From the NCBI GenBank assembly GCA_023150375.1, contig JAKLLA010000003.1, positions 1-64,000 on the forward strand: a stretch of DNA of 64,000 nucleotides. Direction: 5' to 3'. A program made the translations under genes and the position numbers. The stretch's first letter is position 1; every line of letters begins with the position of its first letter. The notes under the pieces are model-generated. The model ran no database searches, was not told the DNA's origin, and saw nothing but the letters and a program-made list of their open reading frames with translations. The stretch is from Burkholderiaceae bacterium (GTDB taxonomy: Bacteria; Pseudomonadota; Gammaproteobacteria; Burkholderiales; Burkholderiaceae_C). Positions 28,978-38,355 of the stretch are shown piece by piece.

Positions 28978-29143
28978 CGGCCACTGCGATGTCTTCGTCC
29001 CATGCGTCCCAGTGCAACCCGAAAGGGCTCAGCTCCACCTGCTCGCGCTGCTGGGGTGTGGCGTTGAGCAGGCGCGGAAACCACACCAGCGAACTCCCGC
29101 AGGGTCTGGGCGCGGGCAACGCACCCAACTTCAGCCGATCCAA
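28978..29143 (-). pseudogene. fused scraps of DUF2442 and possibly DUF4160 genes
   Basis: From about 29083 to 28978 the minus strand encodes VWFPRLLNATPQQREQVELS and continues to DEDIAVAGLP, clearly the second half of a DUF2442 protein like that at 29848. Upstream, around 29088-29103, AACTCCCGCAGGGTC is shared with the DUF4160 gene (about 30148-30162), in a different frame. At 28977/28978 the scrap joins the ppdK duplicate without a gap. It is a recombination remnant and not a functional gene. Confidence 0.6.
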
Positions 29144-29145
29144 TT

Positions 29146-29167
29146 AAAATGACCATCTGGCCATTTT
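29146..29167. promoter_or_regulatory. operator palindrome upstream of the Phd-type antitoxin
   Basis: AAAATGACCA and TGGCCATTTT are 10-base arms (9 of 10 complementary) around a 2-base centre, 13 bases before the antitoxin ATG at 29180. A TAAAAT hexamer (29145-29150) overlaps the left arm and may be the -10. Phd-type antitoxins repress their own operon from such sites. A GAGGTGA ribosome-binding site follows. Confidence 0.55.
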
Positions 29168-29179
29168 TGAGGTGACGCC

Positions 29180-29416
29180 ATGAGAAGCGTGTCCGTCGTG
29201 GAAGCCAAGAGCAGCTTCTCGGCACTCCTGGCCGAAGTGGAGGCCGGCAACGAGATCGCTGTCACCCGCCACGGTCGCGTCGTGGCCCGCCTGGTGCCGG
29301 ATCGCCCCCGCGTGGCGGCCGATGCGTTCCGCGACTTCTGGGCCGATGCCGACGAAATCGACTTGCAGGCCCCGGCCGATCCGGCCCCGGAGCCCGTCGC
29401 CGCACTGGGCGAGTGA
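29180..29416 (+). CDS. Phd/YefM-family antitoxin
   Basis: A 78-residue antitoxin. The N-terminal Phd DNA-binding/dimerisation fold is plain: VSVVEAKSSFSALLAEVEAGNEIAVTRHGRVVARLVP. The acidic C-terminal part (DFWADADEIDLQAPADPAPEP) would wrap the toxin. It pairs with the PIN toxin starting four bases after its stop codon and is preceded by a palindromic operator. A truncated relative lies at 25741-25875. Confidence 0.9.
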   Translation: MRSVSVVEAKSSFSALLAEVEAGNEIAVTRHGRVVARLVPDRPRVAADAFRDFWADADEIDLQAPADPAPEPVAALGE

Positions 29417-29419
29417 ACC

Positions 29420-29827
29420 GTGGCGGCGCTCTACCTGCTCGATACGAACATCCTGATCGCTGCACTGAAGGGGCACCCCGCCGTGCGCGCGCGGCTGGAG
29501 TCCACCCCGCTGGACAGCTTGCGGCTGTCCACCGTCGTCCTGGGTGAACTGGAATTCGGCGCCGAGAAGAGCGCCTACGCCGAGCGCAACCGGAACCGTC
29601 TGGCCGAACTGACCCGCCGCCTGCCCCTGCTGGGCCTCGACGCCGAAACCGCCGCCTGCTACGGCCGCATCCGCAGCCACCTCGAACGACTCGGCAACCC
29701 CATCGGCGCCAACGACCTGTGGATCGCCGCCCAGGCCCAGCGCCACGGTGCCACCGTGGTCACCGACAACCTGCGCGAGTTCGAGCGGGTGCCGGGGCTG
29801 GGGGTGGAGAACTGGTTGGTGGGGTGA
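29420..29827 (+). CDS. PIN-domain toxin (VapC-like RNase)
   Basis: A 135-residue PIN-domain endoribonuclease, starting at GTG 29420. Conserved acidic residues are present: Asp8 in YLLDTNILIAAL, the glutamate in LGELEFGAEKS, the aspartate in NDLWIAAQA and the one in VVTDNLREFERV. It should bind Mg2+ and cleave RNA when free of antitoxin. Paired with a Phd-type rather than a VapB-type antitoxin, which is a common combination. The gene is followed by the convergent DUF2442 gene. The copy at 25879 is cut after about 33 residues. Confidence 0.92.
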   Translation: MAALYLLDTNILIAALKGHPAVRARLESTPLDSLRLSTVVLGELEFGAEKSAYAERNRNRLAELTRRLPLLGLDAETAACYGRIRSHLERLGNPIGANDLWIAAQAQRHGATVVTDNLREFERVPGLGVENWLVG

Positions 29828-29847
29828 GCCGTGTCCGGCGATGCGGC

Positions 29848-30099
29848 TCAGGCCGCCCGGGGTTGGGCGGGGTGAGTCATGTCGCCTCGCCCGGCCAGCA
29901 GCCCGGCCACGGAAAGATCTTCGTCCAGCGCTTCCCAGTGCAGGCCGAACGGGCTGAGCTCCACCTGCTCGCGCTCCTGGGTGGTGGCGTTCAGCAGGCG
30001 CGGAAACCACGCCAGCGGCACCGCAATCACCCGCCCGTCGCTCAGGTCGACCCACAGACTGTGGTCATCGAAGCGCACGGCCTTAGGCGAAATGGTCAT
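29848..30099 (-). CDS. DUF2442 domain protein
   Basis: An 83-residue protein of the DUF2442 family: KAVRFDDHSLWVDLSDGRVIAVPLAWFPRLLNA, then ELSPFGLHWEALDEDLSVAGLL. Members are small proteins usually encoded beside a DUF4160 gene, as here. The pair is often suspected of being a toxin-antitoxin-like module, but I know of no demonstrated function. The start overlaps the last 17 bases of the DUF4160 gene, indicating coupled translation. Fragments of relatives lie at 25708 and 28978, so this module has been copied and broken at least twice in the island. Confidence 0.88.
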   Translation of the reverse strand: MTISPKAVRFDDHSLWVDLSDGRVIAVPLAWFPRLLNATTQEREQVELSPFGLHWEALDEDLSVAGLLAGRGDMTHPAQPRAA

Positions 30100-30325
30100 T
30101 CCAGATCCTTTCGATCAGTTCGGCCTTTCCGGCAATCACGTCCGCCAACTCCCGCAGGGTCCGTGCGTCGAAGCCCTCGCTGTAGGCCAAGGCGACGCTG
30201 GGCCGAACCCAGAACTTCGCTTCACCCTCGGGGCTGCGCACATGGATGTGCAGCGGCTCTCTCGGATCGCCTTCGTTGGAATAGAAGAAGAACCGGAAGC
30301 TTCGATGGCGGAAGACCACGGGCAT
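30083..30325 (-). CDS. DUF4160 domain protein
   Basis: An 80-residue protein of the DUF4160 family: MPVVFRHRSFRFFFYSNEGDPREPLHIHVRS, then AKFWVRPSVALAYSEGFDARTLRELADVI. The conserved HIHV core is visible. It is the first gene of a two-gene unit with DUF2442. I chose the ATG at 30325 because the family begins exactly there; the longer frame reads into a broken brnT. A TATCAT hexamer lies six bases before this ATG, so the message could be leaderless. Confidence 0.87.
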   Translation of the reverse strand: MPVVFRHRSFRFFFYSNEGDPREPLHIHVRSPEGEAKFWVRPSVALAYSEGFDARTLRELADVIAGKAELIERIWNDHFA

Positions 30326-30331
30326 GCAGCG

Positions 30332-30337
30332 ATGATA
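30332..30337 (-). promoter_or_regulatory. possible -10 element for the DUF4160-DUF2442 pair
   Basis: TATCAT on the minus strand ends six bases before the DUF4160 ATG, placing the transcription start at the start codon. The -35 region is weak (TGACAC at a 19-base spacing). Confidence 0.35.
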
Positions 30338-30390
30338 CGAGTCGGCGTCAGGAACCGTGTCAGTCGCAGCGTCACGACCCCGCACGCCCG

Positions 30391-30534
30391 GGAAGTCTGC
30401 GCCTCGGCGTCGGGACGCTGGACGGACGAATGGTGGTGCTGGTCTGGACACCCCGCGGTGTTGCGCGCCGCATCATCAGCATGAGGAAAGCCAATGAACG
30501 GGAACAAGCCCGCTACGCCCACCGCTTGGGTTGA
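30391..30534 (+). pseudogene. 3' remnant of a brnT toxin gene
   Basis: The frame ending at 30534 encodes LRLGVGTLDGRMVVLVWTPR and onward to EREQARYAHRLG, the C-terminal half of a BrnT-family ribonuclease. The N-terminal half, including the start, is absent: the sequence upstream belongs to the DUF4160 gene's leader. The toxin is therefore not produced. The intact brnA begins inside this remnant at 30494, the normal overlapping arrangement. Confidence 0.78.
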
Positions 30535-30766
30535 CCCCGACGATGCCCCGGAGCTGTCGGACGACTTCTTCGACCGCGCGGACGAGTTTCAGGGCAGTCA
30601 GCGGGTACGGCGTGGCCGCCCGCCGACCGGCATGCCGCGCAAACAGGTCACCACGATTCGCCTGTCCCCGGAAGTGATGGACGCCTTCAAGGCCACCGGC
30701 GCGGGTTGGCAGACGCGCATCGATGCGGCGTTGAAGGACTGGCTGAAGACGCATTCGCCGGGGTGA
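30494..30766 (+). CDS. brnA: BrnA-family antitoxin, left without its toxin
   Basis: A 90-residue BrnA antitoxin. The acidic N-terminal part (WVDPDDAPELSDDFFDRADEF) binds toxin and the C-terminal ribbon-helix-helix (QVTTIRLSPEVMDAFKATGAGWQTRIDAALKDWL) binds DNA. It is complete, but its brnT is truncated at 30391-30534. A stand-alone antitoxin could still repress, or cross-talk with, the complete brnTA at 33009-33660, whose ribbon-helix-helix shares the GWQTRI segment. Its own promoter was probably lost with the start of brnT. Confidence 0.88.
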   Translation: MNGNKPATPTAWVDPDDAPELSDDFFDRADEFQGSQRVRRGRPPTGMPRKQVTTIRLSPEVMDAFKATGAGWQTRIDAALKDWLKTHSPG

Positions 30767-30775
30767 TGGCAAGAG

Positions 30776-30789
30776 GCAAGACTTGACCC
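30776..30789 (+). repeat. 14-nt inverted repeat, left copy
   Basis: GCAAGACTTGACCC; its exact reverse complement is at 33014-33027. It lies just after brnA and directly against the broken end of an IS30-type transposase. Confidence 0.6.
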
Positions 30790-30795
30790 TTGCGC

Positions 30796-31080
30796 CCTGA
30801 TGACCGTGCGCCACAGCGGCGACTGCGTGTCCGCGCCCAGCTTGCGCCGGCACGCGCCCGCATCGCGACGGCGCTGCTGGCTGCGCACCTGGGCCACGCC
30901 GGCTTGGTAGTCAGCCGCCAACGCCGTCGGCTTGGCCTTGCTGCGGTTGATCTCCCGGTTGATCGCCGAGCGGCTGAAGCCAAGCTTGCGAGCGATCGCC
31001 GGGCCGTTCAGCTTGGCCTGCAGCAGCGCCTGGATCGACATCCGGTCAGCCGGCGTCATGTGCGAGTAGTGGGTTCCCAT
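30796..31080 (-). pseudogene. IS30-family transposase, 5' fragment
   Basis: The first 95 or so residues of an IS30-type transposase: YSHMTPADRMSIQALLQAKL, then the helix-turn-helix GPAIARKLGFSRSAINREINR, ending near LGADTQSPLWRTV. The catalytic DDE core is missing; the frame then runs antisense through brnA. The 31081-31140 stretch upstream, with TTGGGCGGTGTCGCGCTTC, may contain the element's left terminal repeat. The truncation point abuts the 14-nt repeat at 30776. Confidence 0.8.
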
Positions 31081-31246
31081 TTGGGCGACACCTTACAGGT
31101 TGGGCGGTGTCGCGCTTCAAACTTGAGGCCAAGCAGTCCTCGTAGTTTCTTGAAAGGCCACATGGCGAATCAGAGATGCATCTTATGACTGCGACATGAG
31201 GCGAACGTATCACACTTGTAACGCATCCAATATTTCCGCGGATGCT

Positions 31247-31921
31247 CTATTTTGCGAGCAATGGAAACCGCATCTTCACTTCTTCAACTGTTCGACCGAC
31301 AAACACAAGCATAATACCGCTTTGGATGTGTCGAAATGTTAGAAAGAGATCCCCGTTGAGCAATTTTGAAACCTCAGTCTCATCGGTGACTATGTTATAG
31401 TCTGACATTTCTCCAAGATATTTTCTTGTTTTGGAGAATATTACTTTCCCGCCGGCGCATCGATAATCCTTACCTAGCTTGAAGGAAGAGATGCCACCGA
31501 GTCTCTGTCCATCTCCCTCGGCCGAGATCGGCTGAAAGGTAAACTCGTCTTCGGTCGGCTGATGAATTCTTATGTAGCGCTCTCCGCTAAGGCATTCTGG
31601 ACGCTCAGAGTATTCTCCACATATCTGTATAGACAAGTTTGGAGAGTCGATCTGAAAGTGCGTCGACTCTGAAGGAGCCGATACCCCATCATTCCCATAA
31701 GTCCCCGATATGTCTGGGCAACCATTTGAGAGGACCTTTGCTGAAGGCATCCATGAACTCGGGGTGTCAGTTCGCTGTGCTTTATAGAGCGGAATACATC
31801 CTGCCGTAGTCACAGACAACATGAGAACAAGTGCGCGGCGAAAGCGAATCAGGTAACTCTGCAGCGCACGACTTTTGCCGATCAACATCCCTTGCTCCCT
31901 ACAGATAAGCATAATTTTCAT
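31247..31921 (-). CDS. AT-richer predicted lipoprotein, unknown function
   Basis: A 224-residue protein I cannot assign. A hydrophobic segment ending in SVTTAGCIPLY is a plausible lipobox. The rest looks like a beta-rich extracytoplasmic domain (NGCPDISGTYGNDGV, then QLFL-type strands and a final GRTVEEVKMRFPLL). Base composition is markedly more AT-rich than everything around it, so it was acquired from another lineage, and it lies between two transposase remnants. The true start is uncertain: ATG codons at 31921, 31912 and 31888 are all in frame. Positions 31081-31246 before the IS30 remnant contain no gene. Confidence 0.6.
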   Translation of the reverse strand: MKIMLICREQGMLIGKSRALQSYLIRFRRALVLMLSVTTAGCIPLYKAQRTDTPSSWMPSAKVLSNGCPDISGTYGNDGVSAPSESTHFQIDSPNLSIQICGEYSERPECLSGERYIRIHQPTEDEFTFQPISAEGDGQRLGGISSFKLGKDYRCAGGKVIFSKTRKYLGEMSDYNIVTDETEVSKLLNGDLFLTFRHIQSGIMLVFVGRTVEEVKMRFPLLAK

Positions 31922-31925
31922 GCTC

Positions 31926-32999
31926 TCACATCTCTTTCGCTACGCCATTGATCTGACTTAAAGAGTCGGCCTTGCGAAATTCACCCCCTGCTACCGGACG
32001 GGTAGTGATGAGAGTCCGAAGTCGGTCGCCCTGGGCGCATGCTGAAGAGCGCGAAGAGCTCCGTGCAGGCACTACGGCCGCCTGATGGCCACGCCACAGG
32101 CCCTGCAGCGAGGCCCACAGCCACAAGAGCGCGAAGAAAAGCGCCTTGGCGGCCTTGGCCGCCCGCTCGGCCAAGGCGCGCAGCAGCCAGCGGATGTTGA
32201 ACCCCGCGGCGCACAGCACCGCGTGCAAGGCATCGCCCTGGCTGCCCTTCAACCAGCAGCGGTCCATGCGGTGGTCGGCCTTGAGGTGGCCGATCACCGG
32301 CTCGATGGCCTGGCGCCGTCGCACCCAGGCCTTTTGTGCGGCGCCAAGCCTCTTGGACTTGCCGCGGTGGATGACCTGCACCGGTGCAACTTCGCCGTCC
32401 ACGCCCCGGTAGGTCAGATCCACCACCGCCGTGCCGGGTTTGACCCCGATGTCCTGCAGCAGCGTGGCGGTCTGCTCGAGCTGGCTGGCCAGGGTGTGGG
32501 CATCGTAGGGGTTGCCGGGGAAGGTGCGTGCGCCCACCACCAGCCCCTTGCCGTGGGTGACGGCGATGCTGGCCTTCACGCCGAACTCGTAGGGCTTGCG
32601 CGCCTTGCCCTTGCCGATGCACTCCACCTCCGGCGCGTGCATTGCGTACAGCTTGTTCTTGTCCTTGGTCTTCTGGGTGCGGATGCGCTCGGCACGTTCA
32701 AGCACGGTCGTCAGCCTGCCCTTGAGATCGGCGGCCAACTCGCTCATGGGCTCCATCTTGCGCCGCACCTCGCGGATGAGCACCCCGACGATGGTGCGCT
32801 GGCGCCGCAGCACGGTCTTGAGCCGCCGGAACTGTTTGGCGTGGGCGTAGCCACCCGCACGCCGGCGCAGCGTCTTGCCCTCGCGTTCGTAGGTCATCTT
32901 CAGCGCGATGCCCGCGCGCTTGGCGTGGCGCACGATCAGCCGGCGCGCCACATCCAGCAGCCGGGCGTCCGTCGGATGGGCAATGGCCTTCTCCTGCAC
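31926..32999 (-). pseudogene. IS5-family transposase lacking its N-terminus
   Basis: A 357-residue open frame that begins abruptly in the middle of an IS5-type transposase (QEKAIAHPTDARLLDVARRL). It contains the DDE-domain parts GVKASIAVTHGKGLVVGAR, AVVDLTYRGVDGE and the conserved RRRQAIEPVIGHLKADHRMDRC. The first 100 or so residues and any start region are missing; the frame opens at GTG 32999 next to the 14-nt repeat. At the other end the frame runs over the 18-nt motif at 31963-31980 into flanking DNA, so the normal stop is also lost. It is unlikely to transpose. Confidence 0.85.
31963..31980 (-). repeat. 18-nt motif shared with the left edge, possible IS end
   Basis: GAGTCGGCCTTGCGAAAT on the plus strand is the exact reverse complement of 124-141. 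It lies at the 3' side of the IS5-type transposase remnant, where a terminal inverted repeat is expected. Confidence 0.5.
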
Positions 33000-33008
33000 C
33001 GAGTGGGA

Positions 33009-33389
33009 TCATGGGGTCAAGTCTTGCTTTTTGCCTTCTGCCTCAATCCCAGCGGCAACCCGCCCATCCAACCACTCCCGCAGCGCCGCATTGATGCGCG
33101 TCTGCCACCCCGGCCCGGCGGCGCGGAAGGTGTTCAGGATGTCGCGGTCGAGGCGGATGGTGGTGGACTCCTTGTCGCCGCCGGCTGGGCGGCCTCGGCG
33201 GCGGCCGGCGGCTGCTTCTATGCCGGCCTGCATCTCTTCGCGGCTGAGGGGGCGATCGTCCTCATCGACGCCGTCCCAGACGTAGGGCGACGCAGCTTGA
33301 ACCTGGGCCACCGCTGTGCGGCTCTGGCCGGCAGCCCTGGCTGAAGCCAGTTCAGCGCGGGTCATCGAAGTGAGTTTCGAGCCACTCAT
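33009..33389 (-). CDS. brnA: BrnA-family antitoxin
   Basis: A 126-residue antitoxin. The C-terminal ribbon-helix-helix (STTIRLDRDILNTFRAAGPGWQTRINAALREWL) is typical, with an acidic middle part (SPYVWDGVDEDDRPLSREEM) for toxin binding. It begins inside the last 38 bases of brnT, the normal overlapping arrangement. The ATG at 33389 is favoured; an earlier in-frame start at 33452 lies deep within brnT. The last residues (KKQDLTP) are encoded by the 14-nt repeat at 33014, which suggests that the natural C-terminus was altered by the junction. Confidence 0.9.
   Translation of the reverse strand: MSGSKLTSMTRAELASARAAGQSRTAVAQVQAASPYVWDGVDEDDRPLSREEMQAGIEAAAGRRRGRPAGGDKESTTIRLDRDILNTFRAAGPGWQTRINAALREWLDGRVAAGIEAEGKKQDLTP
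33014..33027 (-). repeat. 14-nt inverted repeat, right copy
   Basis: GGGTCAAGTCTTGC, the exact reverse complement of 30776-30789. It forms the end of brnA and abuts the broken 5' end of the IS5-type transposase. A looser relative, GGGGTGAGGTCCTGCC, ends higA at 27642-27657. Confidence 0.6.
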
Positions 33390-33660
33390 GGTAGACCTCT
33401 CTTTCCACGGCGCTGGCCGGCCGAAAGCTGATGATGCGCACCGAACGGTCACGGTCCTGATGCACCACCGAGAGTACGGTCAGCACCTCGAACACATAGG
33501 CGAAGGACTGGATCCGGTCGTCGCTGCCCCGCGAACTCTCCACATCGAGTCGGTACGGGCTGTCCAGGACGAGTACCGCATCCAGGAAGTCCAGCCCGTG
33601 TTTGCGCAGGTTGGACTCCCGCTTGACATCGTCCCAGACGAACCGCGTCTTCAGTGGCAT
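33352..33660 (-). CDS. brnT: BrnT-family toxin
   Basis: A 102-residue BrnT ribonuclease, a RelE-like fold that arrests translation. The N-terminus FVWDDVKRESNLRKHGLDFLDAV is the strongly conserved family signature, and VRIISFRPASAVEREVYHEWLE is the catalytic C-terminal part. It precedes and overlaps its antitoxin gene. A near-consensus promoter lies directly upstream. Unlike the remnant at 30391 this copy is complete. Confidence 0.92.
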   Translation of the reverse strand: MPLKTRFVWDDVKRESNLRKHGLDFLDAVLVLDSPYRLDVESSRGSDDRIQSFAYVFEVLTVLSVVHQDRDRSVRIISFRPASAVEREVYHEWLETHFDDPR

Positions 33661-33662
33661 TT

Positions 33663-33691
33663 ATTGTTGTAACGTTTATTGGGTCTGTCAA
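33663..33691 (-). promoter_or_regulatory. brnTA promoter
   Basis: On the minus strand a perfect TTGACA (33691-33686), a 17-base spacer and AACAAT (33668-33663) lie immediately before the brnT ATG at 33660. The transcription start would fall at or just inside the start codon, so the message may be leaderless. The AT-rich spacer contains AACGTT, a possible operator core. Confidence 0.5.
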
Positions 33692-33710
33692 CCCTCCCTT
33701 CAGCCTCCCC

Positions 33711-36428
<2,718 letters not shown>

Positions 36429-36653
36429 GCGTGTCTCCAGGAAAGGGGCCGGGCGAAAAGCGGAAACTTCGCCTGCGAGCTTCCACCTCGAACCGGGGGG
36501 ATGTCTTGCGTCCCGTCAAGCTGCGTCGAAACGGCGCCCGTGTCATGCGCCCGTGTCCTGCGCCCGGCCGCACGCGTCGCGGGCGTGCCAGCCGGGCGCC
36601 GCGCGGGCGGCTACAGTGCGACCGCGCCTGACCACCGTGCGCGGAGACTCTGC

Positions 36654-38318
36654 ATGTCCGAGGCCACCTTCGACTACCTCATCATCGGCGCCGGCACCGC
36701 CGGCAGCCTGCTGGCCAACCGGCTCTCGGCCGACCCGGGCAAGCGGGTGCTGCTGATCGAGGCCGGCGGGCGCGACGACTACCACTGGATCCACATCCCG
36801 GTGGGCTACCTCTACTGCATCGGCAACCCGCGCACCGACTGGCTCTACCAGACCGAACCCGACGCCGGCCTGAACGGCCGCACGCTGCGCTACCCGCGCG
36901 GCAAGACGCTGGGCGGCTGCTCCAGCATCAACGGCATGATCTACATGCGCGGCCAGTCGCGCGACTACGACCAGTGGGCGGCGCTGACCGGCGAGGACAG
37001 CTGGCGCTGGGACGCGGTGCTGCCGGTGTTCAAGCAGCACGAGGATCACCACCGCGGCGCCGACGACTTCCACGGCGCCGGCGGCGAGTGGCGCATCGAG
37101 CGGCAGCGGCTGCGCTGGGACATCCTGGACGCCTTCGCCCAGGCCGCCCAGCAGGCCGGCATCCCTGCCACCGCCGACTTCAACCGCGGCAGCAACGAGG
37201 GCGTGGGCTACTTCGAGGTCAACCAGAAAAGCGGCTGGCGCTGGAACACCGCCAAGGCCTTCCTGCGGCCGACCTGCTACGGCCGGCCCAACTTCGAGAT
37301 GTGGACGGTGGGCCAGGCGACGAAGCTGCTGTTCGAGCCCGACCCTTCCACCGGCGACGGCCGGCCGCGCTGCGTGGGCCTGCAGGTCTGGACCGGCCAC
37401 GGCATGGAGACCGCACGGGTGCGCTCGGGCGGCGAGGTGATCCTCAGCGCCGGCAGCATCGGCTCGGTGCAGCTGCTGCAGCTCTCGGGCATCGGCCCGG
37501 CAGCGCATCTGCAGTCGCTGGGCATCGAACCGCTGCTGGATCTGCCCGGCGTGGGCGCCAACCTGCAGGACCACCTGCAGATCCGCGCCGTGTTCAAGGT
37601 GCAGGGCACGCGCACGCTCAACACCCTGTCCAACAGCCTCTGGGGCAAGGCGCGCATCGGGCTGCAGTACGCGCTGACGCGCAGCGGGCCGATGAGCATG
37701 GCGCCCTCGCAGCTGGGCGCCTTCACGCGCAGTGCGCCGGACAAGGCCTGGCCCGACCTGGAGTACCACGTGCAGCCGCTCAGCCTGGACGCCTTCGGCG
37801 AGCCGCTGCACGGCTTCGACGCCTTCACCGCCAGCGTCTGCAACCTCAACCCCACCAGCCGCGGCACGGTGAGGATCCGCTCGCCGCGCTTCGAGGACGC
37901 CCCGGCCATCGCGCCGAACTACCTCAGCACCGAGGAGGACCGGCGCATCGCCGCCCAGTCCCTGCGGCTGACCCGGCGCATCGTCGCGCAGCCGGCCCTG
38001 GCGCGCTTTGCACCGCAGGAGTTCAAGCCCGGCGTGCAGTACCAGAGCGACGAGGAGCTGGCCCGGCTGGCCGGCGACATCGCCACCACCATCTTCCACC
38101 CGGTGGGCACGACGAAGATGGGCGTCACCGAAGGCCCGGGCGCCGACCCGATGGCGGTGGTGGATGCGCAGCTGCGCCTGCGCGGCGTGACCGGCCTGCG
38201 GGTGGTGGACGCCGGGGTGATGCCCACCATCACCAGCGGCAACACCAACAGCCCGACGCTGATGATCGCGGAGAAGGCGGCGGCCTGGATCCGCGCCGCC
38301 GCGGCCGCCGGCCGTTGA
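36654..38318 (+). CDS. GMC-family FAD oxidoreductase (choline/alcohol dehydrogenase-like)
   Basis: A 554-residue GMC oxidoreductase. The N-terminal FAD-binding fold is YLIIGAGTAGSLLANRLS, the GMC signature region is RYPRGKTLGGCSSINGMIYMRG, and the catalytic His/Asn region is FHPVGTTKMG and GNTNSPTLMIAEKAA. It lacks a signal peptide and is expected to oxidise an alcohol at the membrane or in the cytosol; choline is only one possibility and no betaine gene is near. The ATG at 36654 gives the family N-terminus. It is divergent from ppdK across 225 bases in which I see no strong promoter. Confidence 0.9.
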   Translation: MSEATFDYLIIGAGTAGSLLANRLSADPGKRVLLIEAGGRDDYHWIHIPVGYLYCIGNPRTDWLYQTEPDAGLNGRTLRYPRGKTLGGCSSINGMIYMRGQSRDYDQWAALTGEDSWRWDAVLPVFKQHEDHHRGADDFHGAGGEWRIERQRLRWDILDAFAQAAQQAGIPATADFNRGSNEGVGYFEVNQKSGWRWNTAKAFLRPTCYGRPNFEMWTVGQATKLLFEPDPSTGDGRPRCVGLQVWTGHGMETARVRSGGEVILSAGSIGSVQLLQLSGIGPAAHLQSLGIEPLLDLPGVGANLQDHLQIRAVFKVQGTRTLNTLSNSLWGKARIGLQYALTRSGPMSMAPSQLGAFTRSAPDKAWPDLEYHVQPLSLDAFGEPLHGFDAFTASVCNLNPTSRGTVRIRSPRFEDAPAIAPNYLSTEEDRRIAAQSLRLTRRIVAQPALARFAPQEFKPGVQYQSDEELARLAGDIATTIFHPVGTTKMGVTEGPGADPMAVVDAQLRLRGVTGLRVVDAGVMPTITSGNTNSPTLMIAEKAAAWIRAAAAAGR

Positions 38319-38324
38319 AGACCT

Positions 38325-38355
38325 GCCGCCGGCCGCTGAACGGTCAGCCGGCGGC
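38325..38355. terminator. hairpin between convergent genes
   Basis: GCCGCCGGC (38325-38333) and GCCGGCGGC (38347-38355) form a 9-bp stem around a 13-nt loop just after the GMC gene, overlapping the last codons of the DUF2478 gene. No U-tract is present. Confidence 0.3.
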
